A program made the translations under genes and the position numbers. This document shows positions 44,601-53,696 of a stretch of 64,000 nt of DNA, one piece after another. This stretch comes from Cytobacillus citreus. GTDB lineage: Bacteria; Bacillota; Bacilli; Bacillales; Cytobacillaceae. The notes beneath the pieces are model-generated. The model was not told the DNA's origin. It saw nothing but the letters and a program-made list of their open reading frames with translations, and did not search any database. Numbering within the stretch: the first letter of the stretch is position 1; each line of letters opens with the position of its first letter. The DNA is taken from assembly GCF_018343665.1 (NCBI RefSeq), contig NZ_JAGYPM010000004.1, positions 396,371 through 460,370 on the forward strand, given 5' to 3'.

Positions 44601-44757
44601 GCATGAAGAATCAGGATATGCGAGAGAAAGAGGACAAGGATTCTCAGTAAATGCTCTCGCTGATAATGACGATAGTTATTTTGAAGGATTTTTAGCAGAC
44701 CTTTTAATCGGAGGACCAGCTCAGCAGGACGTTTTCGTTGATATTAAAAAAGTTTAA
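41659..44757 (+). CDS. Molybdopterin oxyanion reductase, catalytic subunit (TtrA/SrdA-like)
   Basis: 1032 residues. Tat signal NRRGFLKALGAFGAVAVIG; an N-terminal [4Fe-4S] site CQQCNSTC with the later Cys in GRTCLKGQAG; molybdopterin domains with GGYCGITSVMGNV, whose Cys is at the place of the molybdenum ligand, and VLVWGTNPMIANRG; a C-terminal cofactor-binding domain (KSRNMGTHRNES). Gene order B-C-A equals ttrBCA (tetrathionate) and srdBCA (selenate, Mesobacillus selenatarsenatis). Substrate could be tetrathionate, selenate or another S/Se/As oxyanion. Located outside the membrane after Tat export. Confidence 0.9.
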   Translation: MSKDKVNRRGFLKALGAFGAVAVIGPAFVGPVKQVINGVWTDDLHGVGTDYQDYTAENVIFTSCQQCNSTCTIKAYVVAGSAGGAYSSIVRKIAGNQYSPINMVPYGHINYDTPLEQAVKGTGDVAKSGRGFRGGRTCLKGQAGIQTTYDTFRVQQPLKRVGERGSGVWKTVSWEEAYKEILEGSKDLKTPGLKEIWAFVPEEGVMADWEKVQAGEMEKSAFDQKYKDVLIDTKHPDFGPKSNQIAIMSGHRRDFIERIATKSLGTANYYDHGGYCGITSVMGNVRSYDSTKQKKRMIPDYEKVEYVLVWGTNPMIANRGPTTFAPQITNAIDRGMKMVVIDPRYSKTAEKADTWVPVKPGGDGALAMAMCRWIIENNRYDETYLRNPNEKAAHLDNEPTWSDATYLVNVGDPKRPFLRAKDLGIGEEEFIVLENGKPVPHTKAANGDLEVSTTINGIKVKSTFTIFKEKALEKTIEEYSKQCDVSVDLIVQIAKEFTSHGKKVGIHSYRGPAMHTNGYYSTRAINMLNHLVGNHDWVGGDTSLGAKYKITEGRYDLAAVPNPNNSWGIAVTRHKTPYEKTSLFKKDGYPAKRPWYPLGNKLIQDVLPSSAEGYPYKIRALIMNRTSPIVSGPRSDMQEKFLKDTKVVELVISSDIVIGESTKYADYVLPDLSYLESWNTEAIFPIVKYKFASVIQPVTRVVPHARQTEQVYIDLLKEMGLPGVGDKALPDGSSIHSPEDYYIKMAANIAFDGKKPVNDASPEEIAIFEKARKLALGKYFDLNKLKSAVSPEEWKKVVYVLNRGGRFEAQGDEHIGPHIKYQWANLVHFYDEKAAGFKSSYTGKFFEGVPFADEIRKYNGEVYTSNKPFQFINWKSRNMGTHRNESNAWLREVRDENYLWINPIDAKKKGIKTADFVYIISNSTKEKAKVLVTPGIKPGVVGANFSFGHYAYGSKEEKIDGKTIKPAQKYGHLPFDTNTPMHEESGYARERGQGFSVNALADNDDSYFEGFLADLLIGGPAQQDVFVDIKKV

Positions 44758-44773
44758 ACAAAAGGTGATAATG

Positions 44774-45370
44774 ATGATAATGACAAAAGAGGAACAACAT
44801 GGACAGCTTGTCCTAATTAATATTTTATCATGCATATGGCTTGGAGAATGGGATCGTTATGAAGAGTTTTTTCGAAATATGGATGATAATTTGAAAGAGA
44901 ATTTCCCTTTTCATTCTCATTATAATCAGGAAGATGTCAAGTTATGGTATGAAAACCACTTTTTCATTCCTGGTGACTATTTTGTCTCGCCTTACTTTTC
45001 TTCCTATATTAAAAAGGGGCATGATGAACACGAAGAACGGAAAAAAGATTTGTTATGCCTGATTGGATTATATGAGAAGACAGGTTTCTTGTATCCGCTT
45101 GAAAAAGAAATTTATCCTGATCATTTTGGGTGCATTACTGCTTTTCTCGGATCTTTAATCCAGGAGAGCATTAAAGCTGATGCTGAAAAGGATGAAGACT
45201 ACAAAGGAAAACTAGCTGAACTAAAACGATTTGTGATATGTCATTATATTTTGCCCATTCTCCCAATACTGGAAAAAAATGCTCATCCTAAAATAAAGCA
45301 CACATTTTTTAAAGAGTTTTTAACATTTTATATAAAAATGATGCAAGAAGAATGGCGGGAAGTAGCTTAA
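44774..45370 (+). CDS. TorD/DmsD-family redox enzyme chaperone
   Basis: 198 residues from the ATG at 44774 with AAAGGTG upstream (several ATGs are clustered here). All-helical; the YPDHFGCITAFLGSLIQ stretch is typical of TorD-family chaperones that bind the Tat signal and help insert molybdopterin. Last gene of the reductase operon, before a terminator. Confidence 0.82.
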   Translation: MIMTKEEQHGQLVLINILSCIWLGEWDRYEEFFRNMDDNLKENFPFHSHYNQEDVKLWYENHFFIPGDYFVSPYFSSYIKKGHDEHEERKKDLLCLIGLYEKTGFLYPLEKEIYPDHFGCITAFLGSLIQESIKADAEKDEDYKGKLAELKRFVICHYILPILPILEKNAHPKIKHTFFKEFLTFYIKMMQEEWREVA

Positions 45371-45403
45371 ATTAGTGTTTGTCTAAATTTCCAATCATAT
45401 AAA

Positions 45404-45439
45404 AATAAAGCAGCTATCGAAGCTGCTTTATTTTTTTCT
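45404..45439. terminator. Bidirectional terminator between reductase operon and yfkK
   Basis: AATAAAGCAGC/GCTGCTTTATT stem with T residues on both sides; it overlaps the yfkK stop. Confidence 0.85.
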
Positions 45440-45652
45440 TAAATTGCCTAATTCTTCTGCTAAAGCTTGCATTTCATTCGGACTGAAATTGTTTTTTTTC
45501 ATAACGAGATCATAAATATCTTTTAATTCTTCATACATTTCCTCATCAAAATGCGATGGCTTAATTGCTCCAAAGTTCAGAACCTTAAGCTTTTCTTTGA
45601 TTTTTTCAATCATATACTCTACATTCTCAGTTGATTTTTGAGCTAAATTCAT
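45428..45652 (-). CDS. yfkK: DUF1128 protein YfkK
   Basis: 74 residues, helical and acidic, starting [20 protein letters not shown] with the family element [20 protein letters not shown]. Function unknown; in B. subtilis it likewise neighbours yfkJ. Here it is divergent to yfkJ. Confidence 0.85.
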   Translation of the reverse strand: MNLAQKSTENVEYMIEKIKEKLKVLNFGAIKPSHFDEEMYEELKDIYDLVMKKNNFSPNEMQALAEELGNLRKK

Positions 45653-45895
45653 CCTGCTCTCCTCCTTTAATGTTTAGCTGCGGCTCCTAACCCAGATTTA
45701 CAGGACGTCGCGCTTTTCTACTTATGAAATATTTATGGCTGCAGCTAGCTGTTAATTCCTTGCTATGTGTACAGCATTTTTCCTATTAAGTATACTCATC
45801 TTTCCATGTTCCGTATTAAATGTCAACGGGAAAATAAGTGTTTCAGTTGCAGAAGAATAAAATATAAAAGAAAATGGATGCAAGGAGGTTTACAT

Positions 45896-46366
45896 ATGAT
45901 TAAAGTATTATTTGTTTGTTTAGGAAATATTTGTCGCTCGCCAATGGCTGAGGCGATGTTTCGTGATTTAGTCAAGAGGGAAGGATTAGAGCATAAGATC
46001 ATTGTAGATTCCGCAGGCACAGGGAATTGGCATGTTGGAAATCCGCCACATGAAGGGACAAAAAATATATTAAGAAAATACAATATATCTTCTAATGGAA
46101 TAAAGGCTAGGCAAATTGGTCCAGAGGATTTACATGATTTCCAATACGTCGTGGCGATGGACACATCCAATATTCAAAACATCGAAAAGTTAAAGAAGAG
46201 TAATTCAACAGCACATATTGTTAGATTGCTTGATTATTTAGAGGATGCTACAAATAAAAATGTCCCTGATCCGTATTTTACCGGTAACTTTGAAGAAGTG
46301 TACGAGCTTGTTAAAAAAGGCTGTGAACAACTGCTAAAAGAGCTTCGTACAACACATAATATATAG
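45896..46366 (+). CDS. yfkJ: Low-molecular-weight protein tyrosine phosphatase YfkJ
   Basis: 156 residues from the ATG at 45896 behind CAAGGAGG; a longer upstream frame has no ribosome binding site. P-loop C8-L-G-N-I-C-R14-S with catalytic Cys8 and Arg14, general acid Asp in VPDPYFTG. YfkJ dephosphorylates tyrosine-phosphorylated proteins and is linked to stress resistance. First gene of yfkJ-yfkI-yfkH. Confidence 0.93.
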   Translation: MIKVLFVCLGNICRSPMAEAMFRDLVKREGLEHKIIVDSAGTGNWHVGNPPHEGTKNILRKYNISSNGIKARQIGPEDLHDFQYVVAMDTSNIQNIEKLKKSNSTAHIVRLLDYLEDATNKNVPDPYFTGNFEEVYELVKKGCEQLLKELRTTHNI

Positions 46367-46481
46367 GATGGGAGCTTAATTTTAATAAGATGCTGCCTAG
46401 ATAAATGGCAGGATTTTTTATTCTGAGGAGAAAAGAACCATCCAGAAATACCTTAAACTATAGAAAAATGGAGTGAATGAA

Positions 46482-46850
46482 ATGGGGAAATCATTATTTT
46501 GGAAGGGTGTTATTTTTGGAGCCATTGCGGGTGGAGCATTAACCCTTTTTGATAAAAACACGCGTCAATCTGTCATGACAAATTGTAAAAAAGCAACGAG
46601 CGAGGTTTCTTATTATGTAAAGAACCCAAGTGAAGCGATCGGTCAGGTGAAAGAAATGACCAATAACTTAAAATCAACATATGAACAAGTAAGCGAGGAT
46701 CTTTCTTTTATTGTAGAAAAAGTAGAAGAGTTGAAAGAGAGCACTCCTCAGGTTTCACAGCTAGTTGAGGATACAAAGGATGCCTTTTCTGAAGAAGATC
46801 AGGATGAACCAAATAATAAAGAGACATCTAATAAAAGATCTTTGAATTAG
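46482..46850 (+). CDS. yfkI: YtxH-domain protein YfkI
   Basis: 122 residues from the ATG at 46482 (GGAG at 8 nt). One N-terminal hydrophobic segment (GVIFGAIAGGALTLF) then long charged helices, the YtxH-type layout. Position between yfkJ and yfkH matches B. subtilis yfkI. Function unknown, probably envelope stress-related. Confidence 0.75.
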   Translation: MGKSLFWKGVIFGAIAGGALTLFDKNTRQSVMTNCKKATSEVSYYVKNPSEAIGQVKEMTNNLKSTYEQVSEDLSFIVEKVEELKESTPQVSQLVEDTKDAFSEEDQDEPNNKETSNKRSLN

Positions 46851-46874
46851 TACATTATTTAGTGAGGCGATGGA

Positions 46875-47699
46875 ATGGGACGAGCCTTTTCGACTTTGCT
46901 TGCGCAAATATGGAAAAGAGTGATGGAAGATGACTTATTTGGGCTTGCTGCACAATTGGCCTATTTCTTCCTGCTATCGCTTTTTCCATTACTTCTTTTT
47001 TTAGTATCACTCCTGCCTTATTTACCAATTACTCAAGAGGATTTACTAGCAGTCATTCGAGATTTCGCACCTGAAGATAGTATGGAATTAATCGAGGCTA
47101 ATATTAGCCAACTCTCACAAAAAAATCCGAATCTGCTTTCCTTTGGATTTGTTGCTACGATTTGGTCAGCATCCAATGGTATCAATGCCATTGTACGAGC
47201 CTTCAATAAAGCATATGATGTGAAAGAAAGCCGTCCATTTTTCCGGGCTAGAGGAATGGCTATTTTATTTACTTTTGCGATGCTGTTTGTATTTATTATT
47301 GCTTTGATGCTGCCTGTCTTTGGAGAATATCTTGGAATTTTTTTATTTGCTAAATTTGGTCTTTCGGATGAGTTTATGTCTGTTTGGAACACTTTTCGCT
47401 GGCTAATAAGCTCCATCATACTGTTTATTGTATTTACAGGCTTGTATTGGATGGGCCCAAATAAAAAGCTAGCTTGTATAATTGTTATTCCTGGAGCCAT
47501 TTTTGCCACGATAGGTTGGATATTATCTTCCCTAGCCTTCTCATTTTATGTGTCTAATTTCGGCCATTTCTCAGCAACATATGGAAGTATTGGAGCGATT
47601 ATTGTCCTTATGATATGGTTCTACTTAACCGGAGTTATCATCATCATAGGTGGAGAAATCAATGCCGTATATAGTAAATACAAAAATGAGAATTGTTAA
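46875..47699 (+). CDS. yfkH: YihY/UPF0761 membrane protein YfkH
   Basis: 274 residues with six membrane helices; DDLFGLAAQLAYFFLLSLFP near the N-terminus and FGHFSATYGSIGAIIVLMIW near the C-terminus are the family marks (formerly called ribonuclease BN). Function unknown. It starts 24 bp after yfkI. Confidence 0.9.
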   Translation: MGRAFSTLLAQIWKRVMEDDLFGLAAQLAYFFLLSLFPLLLFLVSLLPYLPITQEDLLAVIRDFAPEDSMELIEANISQLSQKNPNLLSFGFVATIWSASNGINAIVRAFNKAYDVKESRPFFRARGMAILFTFAMLFVFIIALMLPVFGEYLGIFLFAKFGLSDEFMSVWNTFRWLISSIILFIVFTGLYWMGPNKKLACIIVIPGAIFATIGWILSSLAFSFYVSNFGHFSATYGSIGAIIVLMIWFYLTGVIIIIGGEINAVYSKYKNENC

Positions 47700-47791
47700 G
47701 AAAATGCTATAAGTTTCCTACAATAATATGGAGCCATTATCAAAGAATAAGACAGGGGAAAGATATTGGTCTTTAAAGGAGGCTTATATTT

Positions 47792-47896
47792 ATGACGAAG
47801 AAAACGAAAAAAGACGGTGGAACAAAGCAAAAGGGTCAGAACAAACCAAGTCAAAAAACCTCAGGTTCTGCTAACGGACAAAATGGATATCATTAA
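47792..47896 (+). CDS. 34-residue basic peptide, possibly spore-related
   Basis: MTKKTKKDGGTKQKGQNKPS followed by QKTSGSANGQNGYH, preceded by AAAGGAGG. Rich in Lys, Gln, Gly, Asn and Ser, like minor acid-soluble spore proteins, but I do not recognise an exact family. A strong terminator follows. Confidence 0.65.
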   Translation: MTKKTKKDGGTKQKGQNKPSQKTSGSANGQNGYH

Positions 47897-47907
47897 TGTA
47901 TGAATGA

Positions 47908-47945
47908 AATAGAGCTTGAAGAACAATTCTTCAAGCTCTATTTTC
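47908..47945. terminator. Bidirectional terminator
   Basis: AATAGAGCTTGAAGAA/TTCTTCAAGCTCTATT stem with a 3-nt loop, between the small basic peptide gene and the convergent metal ATPase. Confidence 0.9.
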
Positions 47946-47963
47946 ATAACCTTGATAATCCTA

Positions 47964-49883
47964 TTATTTCAATAATCTTAAGCTGTTGAGAATGACCAAT
48001 ATTGTACTTCCCTCATGTGCAATAACCCCAAATGGAAGGTCAACAAACTGAAGGAAGTTTGAAGCAATCAGCATCATAATAACGGTGATTGAAAAAATAA
48101 CATTTTGCTTAATGATGCGATTCATCTTTCTTGAAAGGTTAATGGCTTCTGCAATACGAGGCAGGTCATTTTTCATAAGAACGATATCGGCTGTTTCAAG
48201 GGCAACATCCGTTCCTTCCCCCATGGCAATTCCAACATTTGCTGTTGCTAAAGCAGGTGCATCATTAATTCCGTCACCGACCATTGCTACAGTTCCGTAT
48301 TTTTCCTGTAAATTCTTAAGATGCTCTACTTTATTTTCTGGTAAACATTCAGCAATATAATCATGAACATGGGACTCTTTAGCGATGGCCTTACCAGTAT
48401 TTTGACTATCTCCAGTAAGCATGATCGTATATATGCCTTGCTTATTTAATTGATCAATTGCTTTTTTAGTTTCTTCGCGGACGACATCTTGAAGGGCAAG
48501 GATTGCGACAATTTCTTCACCCTTCTGTACAAAGACGACGGTTTTACCTTCACTAGCCATTTTAGCCGCCGCACCGTTTTTAAAGCTTTGGGCAGCTTCG
48601 ATGCCTACAAAGGCTGCTTTACCAATTTTCCATTCCTCGTTTTCGATATGAGCCTTTACACCCCATCCTGCTACATCTTTAATACTTTCAGGATGAATGA
48701 GAGATTCTTCGAGGTTTTCTTTAGCATATTTTACGATCGCATTTGCTAATGGATGAGTCGAGTGACTTTCAATAGATGCAGCGATTCGTAAGACTTCGTT
48801 CTCCGAAAGGCCTTCTGCCACAATAATATCAGTTACCTCAGGCTTTCCCTTTGTAAGTGTTCCCGTTTTATCAAAAGCAATCGCTTTTAAATGGCTTAAA
48901 TTCTCTAAATGAACTCCGCCTTTAAAAAGAATACCATGTCTTGCACCATTCGAAATGGCAGACAGTGTTGCCGGCATAATCGAAGCAACAAGGGCGCATG
49001 GTGAAGCAACAACAAGTAAAATCATCGCCCGATAGAAGGTTTCTGTCCAGCTCCATCCTAATAGGAAGTGGGGGACGAACATCATTAGGACAACGACGGC
49101 TAAAACGACTTTCACGTAGGTTCCTTCAAATCGTTCAATGAACAGCTGAGAAGGAGATTTCTCGCTTTGTGCAGACTGTACGAGTTGAATGATCTTTTGA
49201 AATAGGGTTTCACTATTCGGTTTCGTTATTTCAACAGTAATGGATCCATTTAAATTGACTGTTCCAGCAAAAACATGATCCCCATTATCCTTAGAAACAG
49301 GGAATGATTCACCTGTAATCGCAGCTTCATCAATGGTTGTATGCCCTTTAATAATTTTCCCATCAGAAGGAACCCTTTCCCCAGGTTTTACTAATATAAG
49401 GTCTCCAATTGATAATTTAGATACATGAACCTTTTCTTCATTCCCACCAGTAACTCTTAAAGCTTCCTCTGGCTGAATTTCCATTAACGCTGAAATCTCT
49501 TTATGACTTTTATTCATCGTATATGTTTCAAGAGCCCCACTGACAGCAAAGATAAAAATAAGGATGGCTCCTTCTGTCCAGTAGCCAATAATAGCTGAAC
49601 CAACGGCGGCGAATATCATGAGCATTTCAACATTTAATTCTTTATTGGCAATTGTTTCTTCAATACCTTCTTTTGCTTTTGCAAAGCCTCCAATAATAAA
49701 GGCAAATACATAGGTGACAACCGAAGCAGTAGTAAGTTCATTTCTATCTAATAGCCAACCTACTGCAATGAGTACCCCACTTAAAAGAGCGGCAATTAAT
49801 TCGGCATGCTGTTTTACTTTAGCAAATATACCTTCATTTTCATTTAGCGAGCTTTTTATAATTACTTTTGCTTCTGCATTCAT
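47964..49883 (-). CDS. zosA: P1B-type heavy-metal ATPase, ZosA-like
   Basis: 639 residues from the ATG at 49883 behind GGGGAGGAA, close to B. subtilis ZosA (637); a longer frame lacks a ribosome binding site. Membrane metal site SPC in VVASPCALVASIMPATL, phosphorylation loop DKTGTLTKGKPEV, hinge MVGDGINDAPALA and TGES. There is no N-terminal HMA domain, as in ZosA. Family members move Zn2+ (ZosA uptake under oxidative stress) or export Cd/Zn/Co. Direction of transport cannot be read from the sequence. Confidence 0.85.
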   Translation of the reverse strand: MNAEAKVIIKSSLNENEGIFAKVKQHAELIAALLSGVLIAVGWLLDRNELTTASVVTYVFAFIIGGFAKAKEGIEETIANKELNVEMLMIFAAVGSAIIGYWTEGAILIFIFAVSGALETYTMNKSHKEISALMEIQPEEALRVTGGNEEKVHVSKLSIGDLILVKPGERVPSDGKIIKGHTTIDEAAITGESFPVSKDNGDHVFAGTVNLNGSITVEITKPNSETLFQKIIQLVQSAQSEKSPSQLFIERFEGTYVKVVLAVVVLMMFVPHFLLGWSWTETFYRAMILLVVASPCALVASIMPATLSAISNGARHGILFKGGVHLENLSHLKAIAFDKTGTLTKGKPEVTDIIVAEGLSENEVLRIAASIESHSTHPLANAIVKYAKENLEESLIHPESIKDVAGWGVKAHIENEEWKIGKAAFVGIEAAQSFKNGAAAKMASEGKTVVFVQKGEEIVAILALQDVVREETKKAIDQLNKQGIYTIMLTGDSQNTGKAIAKESHVHDYIAECLPENKVEHLKNLQEKYGTVAMVGDGINDAPALATANVGIAMGEGTDVALETADIVLMKNDLPRIAEAINLSRKMNRIIKQNVIFSITVIMMLIASNFLQFVDLPFGVIAHEGSTILVILNSLRLLK

Positions 49884-50116
49884 GTAAAATTCCTCCCCTA
49901 ATTGAATTTTGTTTTCAATTACCCTTTTTAATTGAGAAAAATAATCACCATCAATACCCCTATAAAACGACGAAAGCTGCCACCGTAAAGGCGACAGCAA
50001 AAAATATAGACATCGATATAAAGATATTTCAAGTTATTTATAGTTTACTATATAAGCTATGAAATGAACAGGAAAATGTTCACTATTTAAAAATAATTAT
50101 TAAATTAGAAATTTTA

Positions 50117-50941
50117 TTATTGGTAGGAACCTTTTGTTGGAGGTAAAGATTTATATGTTTCGTTATCTTGGATTACATGAAGGATGTTATTTTTCATCTT
50201 ATTCATTTGCAAGCCATGTTTGCTATTATCACATTCTGTCCATTCAAAATGTCTTTCCCCACCATTAATCCAAACCGTAAGTTCATAGCTTTCATATGGC
50301 TTTTTGTTACAGCTAGTTGATAAGTCCTTTTGATCAAGATAATTTGCTAATACCATTGCCTTGTAGATTTGGTTTAATTCTTTACGATTAAATTGGAAAT
50401 CACTGACGGTCGAAACTTCCCCATTTTGGAGGTCCTTTACTAGTCGTTGATTAGCCGTATCTACTTCGTTTTTCTTATTTACCCCGTACTTGAAATGAAA
50501 TTCGAATTTATCTTGTTTTTCAGTATCGTATTGAACGGTTAATACATCTTCCTGTTGCCCGTTACATTCTAATTTATACGCAATTTCAGTATCCGTCTCA
50601 CTTTTTGTTATTCTTTCACAACTGTGTTTTTCAACTTTGCCAACTCCGAATTTGTCATAGGTAGTATAGTATCTTGATTGAATGGATGTCCCATCGTACG
50701 TTAAATCCCATATTATTGGGTCCCCTTCAATTGTATAATGAATAATCCGAACTTCATCGTTTTCTCCATTGTTTATATTATTGACAAATTGATCAATTTG
50801 TTCGATATTTTCAATTCCTCCGTGATTGTTAATAACATCTTTCTGTTGTGGCTCGTATGTAGTGGAACTTGGAACTGGATTTAGATTTGAGCAACCTGAT
50901 AAGAATAAAAGTACGAAAAGAATAGACTGAAATTTTTTCAT
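50117..50941 (-). CDS. DUF4362 lipoprotein
   Basis: 274 residues from the ATG at 50941 with GAGGTG upstream. Lipoprotein signal MKKFQSILFVLLFLSGC. The NHGGIENIEQIDQFVNNINN and RIIHYTIEGDPIIWDLTYDG segments mark the DUF4362 family of Bacillus; two Cys pairs in the second half may form disulfides. Function unknown, outer face of the membrane. Confidence 0.82.
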   Translation of the reverse strand: MKKFQSILFVLLFLSGCSNLNPVPSSTTYEPQQKDVINNHGGIENIEQIDQFVNNINNGENDEVRIIHYTIEGDPIIWDLTYDGTSIQSRYYTTYDKFGVGKVEKHSCERITKSETDTEIAYKLECNGQQEDVLTVQYDTEKQDKFEFHFKYGVNKKNEVDTANQRLVKDLQNGEVSTVSDFQFNRKELNQIYKAMVLANYLDQKDLSTSCNKKPYESYELTVWINGGERHFEWTECDNSKHGLQMNKMKNNILHVIQDNETYKSLPPTKGSYQ

Positions 50942-50983
50942 CTCATTCACCTCATACCAATTGACGTCTATGTTGGGAAAAAG

Positions 50984-52162
50984 TTACATATACGATTCTT
51001 TTTTTGAGACCATTTGTTTTTGTCCAAATATGACAATAGTTAAGAATATAAGTAAAAGCATAGCACTAATAATATTAAAGAAGCTGATTGATTTAAAATA
51101 TTGGATGAATACTCCTCCGAAATAGGGGCCAATTAAGCTGCCGATACTAAATGCCACTCCGCAAAGCAGGTTTCCGGTTGGAAGCATATTTCTCGGCATT
51201 AAGTCGGTCATGTAACTAATGCCGAGTGAGAAAGTGGATCCGACAACCATACCAGCTATAAATAAACATGCGGCTAAAGCAATCATCATTTCTTCTAAGA
51301 GGCTTGCAGCAGCAAAGCTTAAAAATCCAGCAAACAAAATGACCATTAAAATATTCCTTCTCCCATATCGATCACTTAATAGTCCAAGCGGCAATTGAAA
51401 GACAATCCCTCCAATAGCAAATGAGGTTAAGAGCAGGGAGACACTCGAAACATCAAGACCAATCCGCAGCCCGTAAACAGGAAAGCTTCCATTTAATGAT
51501 GATTCAAGGAAACCGTATCCTAATGGAGGTAGAAAGGCTACCCAGCCATATTTTGTTGCTTTTGAAAACCTCTTCATTGTTTCCTTAAATGAATTTACTT
51601 CTACTGTTTGCTCTGGATAATCATTTTTTAGAGTAAATAAAAATAACCAAGCAATTAAGCATAATGCTGATGAAATTATAAAAGGAAGAGCTTCATTAAT
51701 CTTAATCAGCGGTGCCATCAAAGGTCCTACCGCAAACCCCGCTCCGAAAAACAATCCATATATTGAAATATTACGGCCCCTCCTATGCTCCGGAGAGAAA
51801 GAAGTAATCCATGTTTGTGTTCCAAAATGCAAGGCATGGTCGCCAATTCCGATTAATAGCCGTAGGAAAAACCAAAACCAGAAGGACTTCCAAACAGGAA
51901 ATAAAATGAGTGATACAACGACAAGCAGTCCTCCCAAAACAATGATTGGTTTATAGCCATATTTCCTTAAAGGGTGTTCCATGAATGGCGATACAAGCAA
52001 AATCCCAATATATAATCCAGTAGCATTTAATCCATTTAAACTGGAGGAAATGCCCTCATTTTCAAAAATAATCGCGATTAAAGGCAGCAGCATGCCTTGG
52101 CTAAATCCTGAAATAGCAACAATACTTACCAAAATCCAAAATCTCACATTTTCTTTATTCAT
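50984..52162 (-). CDS. yfkF: MFS transporter YfkF
   Basis: 392 residues from the ATG at 52162, chosen because AGAGGTTAGGA stands upstream; the open frame extends almost 100 codons further without a ribosome binding site. Twelve helices, MFS signature LSDRYGRRNIL in the second half. Length and the divergent position next to yfkE match B. subtilis YfkF (391). Substrate unknown. Confidence 0.82.
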   Translation of the reverse strand: MNKENVRFWILVSIVAISGFSQGMLLPLIAIIFENEGISSSLNGLNATGLYIGILLVSPFMEHPLRKYGYKPIIVLGGLLVVVSLILFPVWKSFWFWFFLRLLIGIGDHALHFGTQTWITSFSPEHRRGRNISIYGLFFGAGFAVGPLMAPLIKINEALPFIISSALCLIAWLFLFTLKNDYPEQTVEVNSFKETMKRFSKATKYGWVAFLPPLGYGFLESSLNGSFPVYGLRIGLDVSSVSLLLTSFAIGGIVFQLPLGLLSDRYGRRNILMVILFAGFLSFAAASLLEEMMIALAACLFIAGMVVGSTFSLGISYMTDLMPRNMLPTGNLLCGVAFSIGSLIGPYFGGVFIQYFKSISFFNIISAMLLLIFLTIVIFGQKQMVSKKESYM

Positions 52163-52489
52163 TTTCCTAACCTCTACTCTGAATGAAAATTCTAAATTAA
52201 AAATACACAAAAAAAAGAGCCACAATAAAAATGGTATCTGTAATAAGAATCCTTGGCAAGAAAAATCATTTTTTTCAGTTTTTAGGGAAGAATAGGAAGA
52301 AATAGGTTTGACCGAGGAGTGAACTCTTTTCTGCAAGTAGAAGCATAGGGAGTCAAGCGGGTGGATATCCTTAAAAAACTTTTCACCGCTCATGACCCAA
52401 TTGCGAATTTGTATTAAATGGGAATGAACCCTCATAGTAATGAATGGAATATTCATTAGACTTGGTTTTGATGTTGGGAGGATCTTTTA
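52163..52489. other. Divergent promoter region between yfkF and yfkE
   Basis: About 330 bp between two divergent genes. It must contain both promoters, but I see no convincing -35/-10 pair, operator or hairpin; the frame open on the minus strand is an extension of yfkF without start signals. Confidence 0.4.
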
Positions 52490-53548
52490 ATGAATAAAAT
52501 ATTCACCGTGCTTGTTTTTATTGGTGTGCCTCTTTCTGTTGTAGGTACGCTTATGCATTGGTCTAGTATCTTACTTTTTATCATTTATTGTATAACGATT
52601 ATTGCTCTTGCAAGCTTTATGGGGAGGGCTACTGAGAGTCTGGCCATTGTGGCAGGTCCGAGGATTGGGGGATTGCTGAATGCGACTTTTGGAAATGCTG
52701 TTGAATTAATTATCTCTATTTTCGCCCTTAAAGAGGGATTAATTGGGGTAGTCCTAGCGTCATTAACAGGCTCTGTTTTAGGAAATCTGCTATTAGTTGC
52801 TGGTTTTTCTTTTTTTGTGGGCGGATTAAAGTATAAACGCCAGTCCTTTAATGTTTTTGATGCAAGGCATAATTCAGGATTGCTTATGTTTGGTGTCATT
52901 GTTGCTTTTGTTATTCCGGAAATCTTTACAAAGACAATGACAAAAAGCGATACGCTCAACTTTAGTATAGGCATATCGATTATTTTAATCACTTTATATT
53001 TGGCAGCATTATTTTTCAAGCTTGTTACCCACCGTGGAGTTTATTTGACAGATGATAAGAATGAAGGTCGGAATAACGAGGAAGAGCCAGAGTGGGGAAC
53101 AAGCAGGGCATTAACAATACTCGGGCTAGCCACACTAGCTGTTGCTTATGTTTCCGAAAATTTAGTACATACTTTTGAATCTGTAGGTGAAGCCTTTGGA
53201 TGGTCAGAGTTGTTTATTGGTGTTGTGATTGTTGCCATTGTTGGAAATGCAGCAGAGCATGCTACCGCTATTATTATGGCGTACAAAAATAAAATGGATA
53301 TTGCGGTTGAAATTGCAGTCGGCTCTACTTTACAGGTTGCGATGTTTGTTGCCCCATTGCTAGTTCTCTTATCATTGCTGTTTCCTGTAGCCATGCCATT
53401 AGTTTTCACCTTGCCAGAGTTAATCACTATGGTTACTGCGGCACTCCTGATGATTACGATTTCAAATGATGGAGAGACCAACTGGTTTGAAGGGGCCACC
53501 CTTTTAGCTGCGTATTTTATTATGGGAATTGGGTTTTATTTATTATGA
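52490..53548 (+). CDS. yfkE: Ca2+/H+ exchanger YfkE (CAX/ChaA family)
   Basis: 352 residues, as B. subtilis YfkE (351). Two inverted halves with the CAX signature repeats GNAVELIISIFALKEG and GNAAEHATAIIMAYKNK, each carrying the key acidic residue, and an acidic loop between them. Exports Ca2+ in exchange for protons across the membrane. Confidence 0.93.
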   Translation: MNKIFTVLVFIGVPLSVVGTLMHWSSILLFIIYCITIIALASFMGRATESLAIVAGPRIGGLLNATFGNAVELIISIFALKEGLIGVVLASLTGSVLGNLLLVAGFSFFVGGLKYKRQSFNVFDARHNSGLLMFGVIVAFVIPEIFTKTMTKSDTLNFSIGISIILITLYLAALFFKLVTHRGVYLTDDKNEGRNNEEEPEWGTSRALTILGLATLAVAYVSENLVHTFESVGEAFGWSELFIGVVIVAIVGNAAEHATAIIMAYKNKMDIAVEIAVGSTLQVAMFVAPLLVLLSLLFPVAMPLVFTLPELITMVTAALLMITISNDGETNWFEGATLLAAYFIMGIGFYLL

Positions 53549-53696
53549 AATATTCTACACAAAAACGACTCTGACGAAATCTAAAGGGTTCCGTTTTCGG
53601 TACACTTGATTGATAGCATATGCAATGACGTGTGAATTGGCACACGTTATTTTCTTTATTTATCAAGGTTATTAACCATTTTGATTGGGGGGTGAC

